26,954 bases of DNA, taken from positions 1 through 26,954 of IMG/VR virus record IMGVR_UViG_3300029448_000145; one strand, 5' to 3'. The notes below the pieces were generated by a model. It ran no database searches and was not told the DNA's origin. It saw nothing but the letters and a program-made list of their open reading frames with translations. Below are positions 20,998 to 26,954 of this stretch, piece after piece. Numbering within the stretch: position 1 is the stretch's first letter; each line of letters starts with the position of its first letter. The position numbers were made by a program, and so were the translations under genes. The DNA is from a virus.

Positions 20998-21523
20998 AAT
21001 AGATAGATTAGAAAAATCTGTTAATGAACTTCAAAATTTATGTAAGCAAATGGTTGAAACCATAACGATACAAACAGAGTTCATTACTTCTATAAATAAA
21101 GATGTAACAAAGTGGGTATCACCAAGAGACCCCGGAGATGAGAATGTAAAGAAAAAAGCTAAACCTATTGATAAATATAAAGCAAAGCCAAAAGATATAG
21201 ATATGGTTATAAAATATTTTCGTGAAAAAAATATTAATGATGCTAAGAGAAACGCTATTAAATTTTATAATCATTATGAAGCTGGCGGTTGGATGCGTGG
21301 AAAAACTAAAATTAAAAATTGGAAGATGTGTATTAGTAGTTGGGAGTTTAATGATTCTTTAAAACCTAATAAAGAATTATGGACAATGAATGATATGGGT
21401 TTTTATAGAGGATACTGTGAAAAATGTGGAGATTTTGGATTAGGAAAAAACTTATATGAATTAAAAACAATAGCAAGTTGTTGCGGTGTTAGCTATTTGC
21501 CAAGTAAACCTAAGAGTAATTAA
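20990..21523 (+). CDS. Replisome-organiser-like protein
   Basis: A 177-residue protein. I start at 20990 because AAGGAGGAA stands directly upstream; earlier in-frame codons lie inside the preceding gene. Residues 1-40 form a coiled coil (IDRLEKSVNELQNLCKQMVE). The middle (about 90-118: KFYNHYEAGGWMRGKTKIKN then WKMCISSWE) carries the F-x-x-Y-Y/H-x-x-x-G-W-x-x-G-K-x-x-I-K-x-W motif I associate with the C-terminal part of phage replication initiators and replisome organisers. Two cysteine pairs (CEKC, SCCG) could bind zinc. It may recruit the host helicase at the phage origin. Confidence is moderate. Confidence 0.6.
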   Translation: MDKIDRLEKSVNELQNLCKQMVETITIQTEFITSINKDVTKWVSPRDPGDENVKKKAKPIDKYKAKPKDIDMVIKYFREKNINDAKRNAIKFYNHYEAGGWMRGKTKIKNWKMCISSWEFNDSLKPNKELWTMNDMGFYRGYCEKCGDFGLGKNLYELKTIASCCGVSYLPSKPKSN

Positions 21524-21526
21524 AAT

Positions 21527-21874
21527 ATGTATAATGTTTTTGTATATGGAACTTTAAAAAAAGGTAATTCTAATCATCATTTCTTACAAAATAGTGAATT
21601 TTTAAGAGATGAGGTATTAAAAGACCATTCTATTTATGTTTCAAATGGATTTAATTTTCCGTTGTTACTAAAAGATAAAGGTGGTAAAGTTCATGGAGAA
21701 GTTTATAAAGTTGATGATAATACTTTAGCAACCTTGGATATGCTTGAAGGTGAAGGTCATTTATATAATCGTATTGATAACGATACATTAGGTTTTCAAT
21801 ATTATTTATTTAATGAACATAATCGTTGGGATATTGATAGAAAAAAAGATAAAATAAATAATGGAAAATGGTAA
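21527..21874 (+). CDS. Gamma-glutamylcyclotransferase-like (GGCT/AIG2) protein
   Basis: A 115-residue protein with VYGTLKKG (residues 6-13), the substrate-binding loop of the family, and LDMLEGEGHLYNR (70-82), whose Glu acts as general acid/base. Members remove 5-oxoproline from gamma-glutamyl amines or peptides. The domain appears complete but slightly short. It is the only metabolic-type enzyme besides the amidoligase and amidotransferase at 9825-11878, and could cleave gamma-glutamyl amides that the amidoligase makes; it lies about 10 kb downstream in the same direction. The start follows the previous stop by three bases, with no clear Shine-Dalgarno. Confidence 0.85.
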   Translation: MYNVFVYGTLKKGNSNHHFLQNSEFLRDEVLKDHSIYVSNGFNFPLLLKDKGGKVHGEVYKVDDNTLATLDMLEGEGHLYNRIDNDTLGFQYYLFNEHNRWDIDRKKDKINNGKW

Positions 21875-21880
21875 TTAATT

Positions 21881-22009
21881 ATGAAAGAATTAAAAGAAAT
21901 ACTTAATAGGATTTCAGAAGTTCAAAATGCAAATAATGTTGTTAGGGAAGAATTAGAGAAAAAAATAAAGAACGAACCTGCTAAAGAAAATAAAAAAAAG
22001 GAAGATTAA
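21881..22009 (+). CDS. Hypothetical 42-residue coiled-coil peptide
   Basis: Starts six bases after the GGCT stop. MKELKEILNRISEVQNANNV followed by VREELEKKIKNEP and a Lys-rich tail; heptad-like spacing of hydrophobics suggests a short coiled coil. Its stop codon lies within the bidirectional terminator that ends the early genes. No family recognised; possibly a coupled partner of the GGCT protein. Confidence 0.5.
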   Translation: MKELKEILNRISEVQNANNVVREELEKKIKNEPAKENKKKED

Positions 22010-22026
22010 GGATTTAATCTTTTTTT
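22002..22026. terminator. Bidirectional terminator between early and late genes
   Basis: AAGATTAA (22002-22009) and TTAATCTT (22014-22021) form a perfect stem with a four-base loop, followed on the plus strand by T residues (22020-22026) and on the minus strand by the complement of the A-tract at 21992-21999. The stop codons of both converging genes lie inside the stem. Confidence 0.8.
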
Positions 22027-25000
22027 ATATTTATTTTCAAGCCTTTCAAATATTGCATCAATTCCAATATCATCATAAAATAAAGATTCTTCAGGATAAG
22101 AACGATTCCATGCAAGAAGAGTTTTAGATGCGTCTTTATCTTTACCATCAATTAAATAATCTAAAATCCTACCCCTTACAATACCTCTTCTATATCTAAT
22201 ATAAGTTTCTTTTTGACCTTCTGTTTCAAATTTTTGAGCTAACCTTCTTGGAGTAGTACCAAACATAGGTGCAAAATATTTTAATGACCTTTGAGCACTT
22301 CCTACCCCAACACCATAATCTTCTATATCTTTATATATCTTTTGTAATGCTACTAAAAACTTATGTGAATCTTGTGCAATAGCTGGCTTAACTAAAAATT
22401 CTAAAGCACGAATCCTATCTTCATTAGCTACGACATCACTAATAAAACCCATAGCACCAACTGCTCCAGCTATATCAAAAAAGTCACTCCAAGTAAATTT
22501 AGACATATCTGTATTAACATCAGAGCCACTTGTACCTAGTGGAGTGCCCGGTGGTAATCCCGGTAGAAATAATCTTGTTTCATCAAATACTTCATCCTCT
22601 CCAGATAATATATTATTTAATTTTTTTCTAGCCCATATAACAAAAGAACCACCTAGAGCCCCACCAACTCCAAGTCTAAGTATTGGTAATACGTTACCAT
22701 ATTTTACATCCCTAACTACTTGTTCTCTTATCCAATTAGCTTGTTTATATCCAAATCTTTTAAATAAAATAAATGGTCTAATTCTAGGGTCATTAAATGA
22801 TAGCGGGTCATTAAGAACATTACGCTGTAATTGAGCATCCCTAGAAAAACGATACATAGATTCTAAATCTTGCCTTTTTGTAAGTTTTTTAACATTATCA
22901 GGTAAACCTAATTCTTTTAAATTCTCTTTAGCCCAGTTTCTTCTAGCAGTAATTTTACTATCTTTAGCCTTTATTAATCCTTTAACATATTCTCTACCAG
23001 CAGCTGCAGCTAAATATTGGTTAAATTTATTCATATGTTGAAATCCACTTATCTTTGTCATCGTATGTGCAGCTCTCCCAAAAAAACTACTAGAAGGTTC
23101 AAGTCCAGAGACCATTTGAAATACAGAAAGCTGACTTATTCCAGATGAACCAATTTGTTTTTTATAATTTTTATCTGTTGCAAGCTTATAAGCACCTTTA
23201 AATGTGTTCCAATACCCTGCTCTGACTGCTGTAGATATAAGAGTTTGTGTTATATTTGGAACAGTTGCATATCCAAGACCTATTTTTGTAGCAACTTCAA
23301 AATTAACTGCTTCTGACCAGAACTTACGCACAAAGGGGTCTTTAAAATTGCTTTCTGGTTGAACTTCTATCATATTTGTAAATGAGTCAACTACTTGTCT
23401 AAGTAGCCTACGTTCCTGTTCTAATAAATTAAATGCATTAGGGTTACTATCTTTAACAGATTCTCTTAATTTTTTTAATTCAGATAATCTATTTTCTATA
23501 ACTTTTTGTTCCTTACCCCACACTTCTACTTGTGAGATTCTTTTTGCTGCATCATTTACATACTTTGTTAAAACAAGTCTAGTATCCCATTCAAGTATTC
23601 TATTTTTTATTTCTTTAGGTAATTCTACTGTTCTTTCTCTTTCAATGTTCCCAGCAATAGCATATCTTTGTCCATATATTGTATCTCTAACTTGCTGAAA
23701 AGCTAAAGCTAAAGATTGAGCCTCATTAAGATTGCTTTGTTTTGATATATTATTTCCAATAGCCTCAAGTATTTGTTTCGTTTCAGCACTGACATCTTTA
23801 GAGTTAATAATGTCTTTCATCTTTCGCACAACCATATCACTCTGTGAAAGCCTAGTACCTTCTAAAGCAGGGTCTTTATTAATAAGTTTTGTTATATCAG
23901 TTCCTAAAATACCTATATATTCTTTTTTATATCTATGTGGAAAATAATTTTCCCTAAAACCAGAAATATCTAGACCTGCTTTTTCTGCTTTTTTAAATAT
24001 TCTATTCATTGTTTTTCTAACTTTAACAACATCTACATCTTGTTGATGTGGCTTGCCAGTCTTAGGATTTATTTCAGCAGAATCCATTCTTCTACCTAAA
24101 TCTTCAAAATAAGCTTTAGCTTTGCTTTCAGTTCTTAATGTTAATTCTCCATCAGGAGTTTGAACCTTATATCTACCAAACAATCTACCTATTGAGCCAC
24201 CACTATATATACCAGCATCCCTTAATTCTTGTATCCATTGACCAGAAAGAGTTATTCCACGAGCATCAATTTTATTAATTTCCATCATAGTTTGCTCACC
24301 AGCTTTAGTTCTAACTCTATTTTTTACCTGCATAAAAGGAATTACTTTACTAAATAAAACAGATTTTGGTATAAAAAACTCATCATATCCTTCTGATTTA
24401 TGTGAATCAAATATTTTTTTCTGCAACCTTTCTTTTCTCAAAAGGTCTAATAATTTAATTTGTTCAACATGACTTAACTGGCTATACCCAGTTTTATGTT
24501 TCTTGGGGTCAACTTTCTTACCAGTAATACCTTCAACACGATTTCTAAATTCAGAATCTGATATATTTAATTTTGTTTTACTACCAAATGTCTCTTGCCT
24601 TCTGGAATTTTCCATTTTATTCGTATCCATACCAGCTCTTTTTCTAGCAAAACCCTGTGATTTAAAATCTTTTTCTGTTATTACAACTTCTTTATCACTC
24701 TTTACAATTTCACCATCCTTGCCACGAGTAACCTCATTACCCTTAATAATATTTCCTTTTTTCTGACTGAAATCAAATGAAACATTTGTTAATTCATTAC
24801 CATCTTTTGATTTCCATATTTCTTCTGCTTTCTTTGTTTTAAATCTAGCTCTAGCCATTTCTGAAGTAGCTTCTTTTAAACCATATGTAGGGTTATCAAT
24901 GCCAGCTAATTTTTTAGCAGTTCTTGGTATAGCTCTAGCAGTAGTTAAACCGCCAATAACTCCAGCTGCATGAGCAAAATCTTTTAATTCGGGAACTCTT

Positions 25001-26013
25001 CCCTCCAATACTGGAGTAGCAACACCAAACTCTGCAGTTTCTAAAGCCTTAACTGCCGTTGTGTGTGCTATTTTTTGAATTTTAGTAACAGGTGTGCCTA
25101 ACTTTTTAGTTAAATATTGCCTCATACCAGCACCAGAACCAGCAGTAAACGCTCCAAGCCCTGTACCAATAACCGTGTCTTTAAGAGTTTGAATAGCACT
25201 TATATCACCAGTTTGCACCTCTTGATTTAACATAGACTGGATTCCGCTATACGCACCTAATCCACCTGCTCCACCTATAGCTTCTGACATTATTTTATTA
25301 GGCAATTTTTTAGCTCCAGCTTCAACTATTTCAGTAGCTAATTTTGTTGTAATTCCACCGCCAATACCTTTTTTAGAACTAGCATTAACTAATAATTGAC
25401 TTGCTTTTAACTTATTTTCGTTTACAATCTTCTCAACTGTTTCTCTTGCTAATTTTTCAGCACCTTCTTTACCAAGACCTTTTGTTGCATTCTTTCTAAT
25501 TAAACCTTGAATAGTTTTTTGAGCTGCTTTTTTATAACCCATATTAGCAATAGCACCTGCTCCAAACCCACCACCAGCTATAGTTGCTATATCTGTAATG
25601 GTTAAAAAAGATGTTACAGTAGAACCTATGTCTTCAAGAAAAGGGTAATCTTTTTCATCCTGAGCATAAGTACCTATATCAAAATAAGATTTACCAGTAG
25701 CTATTTGATAACCAAGTCCCTCTATACTATTATTATAACCATTTTTTACCCAATTAGGTAACCAATCACCGGGTATAAATCCATATAAATCTCTATCTAC
25801 TGATGACTCTGCTATTTTATCTTCTTCCATCTTTTTAGCTTCAGATAAATAATTAGCAGGTTGATTATCACCTACTTCATCTTGGTTATATAATTTATTT
25901 CCAGATTTCTCTATATTAGAAATTGAGTTTTGGTATGAGCTAGGGTCTTCTAAAACCCTATCTATTAAATCTGAGTAATAACTATATGGACTTAGTGTTT
26001 CCTCTGGTGGCAT
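22006..26013 (-). CDS. Large internal virion (DNA ejection) protein
   Basis: A 1335-residue protein, the largest in the window. Glycine/alanine-rich hydrophobic stretches occur near residues 130-165 (IATIAGGGFGAGAIANMGYK), 245-300 (IGGAGGLGAYSGIQS and VIGTGLGAFTAGSGAG), 348-364 and about 1160 (LRLGVGGALGGSFVIWARK), separated by long charged helices. FRENYFPHRYKKEY near residue 690 resembles a motif of very large phage virion proteins. This is the profile of T7 gp16-like ejection proteins that form a channel across the cell envelope, so that role is inferred; no lytic transglycosylase domain is evident. Its start is six bases after the preceding gene's stop, in one late operon. Confidence 0.6.
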   Translation of the reverse strand: MPPEETLSPYSYYSDLIDRVLEDPSSYQNSISNIEKSGNKLYNQDEVGDNQPANYLSEAKKMEEDKIAESSVDRDLYGFIPGDWLPNWVKNGYNNSIEGLGYQIATGKSYFDIGTYAQDEKDYPFLEDIGSTVTSFLTITDIATIAGGGFGAGAIANMGYKKAAQKTIQGLIRKNATKGLGKEGAEKLARETVEKIVNENKLKASQLLVNASSKKGIGGGITTKLATEIVEAGAKKLPNKIMSEAIGGAGGLGAYSGIQSMLNQEVQTGDISAIQTLKDTVIGTGLGAFTAGSGAGMRQYLTKKLGTPVTKIQKIAHTTAVKALETAEFGVATPVLEGRVPELKDFAHAAGVIGGLTTARAIPRTAKKLAGIDNPTYGLKEATSEMARARFKTKKAEEIWKSKDGNELTNVSFDFSQKKGNIIKGNEVTRGKDGEIVKSDKEVVITEKDFKSQGFARKRAGMDTNKMENSRRQETFGSKTKLNISDSEFRNRVEGITGKKVDPKKHKTGYSQLSHVEQIKLLDLLRKERLQKKIFDSHKSEGYDEFFIPKSVLFSKVIPFMQVKNRVRTKAGEQTMMEINKIDARGITLSGQWIQELRDAGIYSGGSIGRLFGRYKVQTPDGELTLRTESKAKAYFEDLGRRMDSAEINPKTGKPHQQDVDVVKVRKTMNRIFKKAEKAGLDISGFRENYFPHRYKKEYIGILGTDITKLINKDPALEGTRLSQSDMVVRKMKDIINSKDVSAETKQILEAIGNNISKQSNLNEAQSLALAFQQVRDTIYGQRYAIAGNIERERTVELPKEIKNRILEWDTRLVLTKYVNDAAKRISQVEVWGKEQKVIENRLSELKKLRESVKDSNPNAFNLLEQERRLLRQVVDSFTNMIEVQPESNFKDPFVRKFWSEAVNFEVATKIGLGYATVPNITQTLISTAVRAGYWNTFKGAYKLATDKNYKKQIGSSGISQLSVFQMVSGLEPSSSFFGRAAHTMTKISGFQHMNKFNQYLAAAAGREYVKGLIKAKDSKITARRNWAKENLKELGLPDNVKKLTKRQDLESMYRFSRDAQLQRNVLNDPLSFNDPRIRPFILFKRFGYKQANWIREQVVRDVKYGNVLPILRLGVGGALGGSFVIWARKKLNNILSGEDEVFDETRLFLPGLPPGTPLGTSGSDVNTDMSKFTWSDFFDIAGAVGAMGFISDVVANEDRIRALEFLVKPAIAQDSHKFLVALQKIYKDIEDYGVGVGSAQRSLKYFAPMFGTTPRRLAQKFETEGQKETYIRYRRGIVRGRILDYLIDGKDKDASKTLLAWNRSYPEESLFYDDIGIDAIFERLENKYKKRLNP

Positions 26014-26019
26014 AATACA

Positions 26020-26954
26020 TTAATTAATTCTTTGAACACTAGAAAAAGATGCTAATAAAGGATATAAATCTTTTCCAAATTTTTTATTAAGTCTTTTAAT
26101 GACTGAATCCTTATAACCCTTATCAGCAATAGAAATATCTCCACTTATAGGATTGATATATTTACCTATAGTATTTTTTATCCTATTTTCTATTTCTTTT
26201 ATTTCTTTAGAATCTTTTCTAAGATTAAACTTAAAAGTTGGGTTATCTTTACCTATATAATCTTTTGTTCTAGTTTTTAAAATGTTTAATTTTTCTAAAT
26301 CACCTTCTAAATTTTTAGTTAAATAACTAGCAACCTTTCTTTTTTCTTGAGCTACAACTTTATTATCTTTTCTTGAAGCATCTTTAAGTGGTTCAATATT
26401 ATATTTTGCCGCCTCCGCTTTATCCATTTCTTTTAATAAATTTTCTCTAGCAGATTTTATTTCCCCTTCTTTCCCAAATATATTATCTAAAATTTTAGCA
26501 GGGTCTACTTTATTTATACCTTCAATAGCTTCTTGATTAGCTGTTAAAGTTGGTATAGCTGTTGGCACAGTAATAGGTTCTTCAGTAATAGGTTCTTCAG
26601 TAATAGGTTCTTCAGTAATAGGTGGTTCTGTTACTTTTGGCTCAGTACCGGGTAGTGGTTCTATACCAACAATATTTTTACTTTCAGGAGGTACAACACC
26701 AACGATTTGTGGAGCTTTAGAATCTGCTTGTTTTTTAAGAATATCGGCAACACTTTCTACTCTAGAAAAAGACTCATCTCCCTCATCTCTATAATAATCT
26801 AATAAGGCATCCAAACCAGCCTCATCATCACGAAGTAATGGCTCAACTGAATCTAAAAATTTATTTCTCTCTTCAATAATTTTATTTCTATCGTCGTCAG
26901 TTGTATCAGCCAACCCAGAACTTTGAGCAGGGTCACCCGGAATAGGCTTGTCGG
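26020..26954 (-). CDS. Structural protein, partial at right edge
   Basis: At least 310 residues, hydrophilic and helical, running off the right edge: the reading frame is open from 26913 to 26954 (DKPIPGDPAQSSG precedes LADTTDDDRNK), so the TTG-initiated version of 297 residues is probably not the true start. Near residue 110 of that version are tandem EPITE units, then Pro/Thr-rich sequence, and C-terminal Lys-rich helices. It is directly upstream of the large internal virion protein (six-base gap), so a second internal virion or tail protein is likely. No family recognised. Confidence 0.65.
   Translation of the reverse strand, partial: DKPIPGDPAQSSGLADTTDDDRNKIIEERNKFLDSVEPLLRDDEAGLDALLDYYRDEGDESFSRVESVADILKKQADSKAPQIVGVVPPESKNIVGIEPLPGTEPKVTEPPITEEPITEEPITEEPITVPTAIPTLTANQEAIEGINKVDPAKILDNIFGKEGEIKSARENLLKEMDKAEAAKYNIEPLKDASRKDNKVVAQEKRKVASYLTKNLEGDLEKLNILKTRTKDYIGKDNPTFKFNLRKDSKEIKEIENRIKNTIGKYINPISGDISIADKGYKDSVIKRLNKKFGKDLYPLLASFSSVQRIN
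26572..26625. repeat. 15-base tandem repeat coding for EEPIT
   Basis: AATAGGTTCTTCAGT occurs three times in a row (26572, 26587, 26602) with a partial fourth copy. Read on the minus strand it encodes repeated E-E-P-I-T, forming a flexible acidic/proline linker in the partial structural protein. It is likely to vary in copy number between strains. Confidence 0.8.

Noticed and set aside
22544-22834. 96-codon plus-strand frame opposite the large virion protein
   Set aside because: Antisense shadow; no ribosome-binding site and the opposite strand is a continuous 1335-codon gene.
1-26954. Integrase, transposase or other mobile element
   Set aside because: No tyrosine or serine recombinase, DDE transposase, or terminal inverted repeats with target duplication were found.

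Overview
This window is a segment of an AT-rich tailed-phage genome (Caudoviricetes), most likely a podovirus-like phage of an AT-rich marine bacterium. The phage call rests on a complete run of terminase, portal, scaffold and major capsid genes plus an endolysin. The habitat and host guess (SAR11-like alphaproteobacteria) is inference from base composition, gene style and the glycine-rich YMGGGDV-type repeats. No integrase, transposase, tRNA, CRISPR array, DNA polymerase or RNA polymerase is visible. The right edge cuts through a gene, and a ribosome-binding site on the minus strand lies at the very left edge, so the genome continues on both sides.

Layout. (1) Positions 1-9229, minus strand: packaging and head genes, transcribed right to left: a small hypothetical gene, terminase small subunit, a zinc-ribbon gene, terminase large subunit, M15-type endolysin, a glycine-rich repeat protein, portal, scaffold, major capsid protein and a small head-associated protein. 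(2) 9230-9824: divergent control region with two DnaA boxes, a roughly 130-base TAG/TATAG array, a promoter-like element and a structured leader. (3) 9825-12084, plus strand: amidoligase with an N-terminal zinc domain, a translationally coupled class II glutamine amidotransferase, and an uncatalogued 33-residue peptide gene closed by a terminator. (4) 12085-12714: non-coding, with iteron-like repeats and several palindromes. (5) 12772-22009, plus strand: about 25 tightly packed early genes, many under 60 codons. They include a metzincin-like protease, a possible histone-fold protein, a MazG-like protein, four PD-(D/E)XK-type nucleases (one Cas4-like), a replisome-organiser-like protein and a gamma-glutamylcyclotransferase. 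A non-coding structured region lies at 16331-16670. (6) 22006-26954, minus strand: a very large internal virion protein and an upstream structural gene, meeting the early genes tail to tail at a bidirectional terminator.

How the parts may work together. The DnaA boxes, the absence of a phage polymerase here and the replisome-organiser-like gene suggest that the phage recruits the host replisome; the nucleases would handle recombination and branched intermediates. Four plus-strand transcription units share a bipartite promoter-like motif, TGGAAC-N15-GCGT, with identical spacing; a degenerate fifth copy precedes the amidoligase operon. The amidoligase, amidotransferase and gamma-glutamylcyclotransferase make a plausible amide-bond or peptide-modification pathway, and the small peptide gene ending in glutamate is a candidate substrate. 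That pathway is the part of the window most worth experimental attention.
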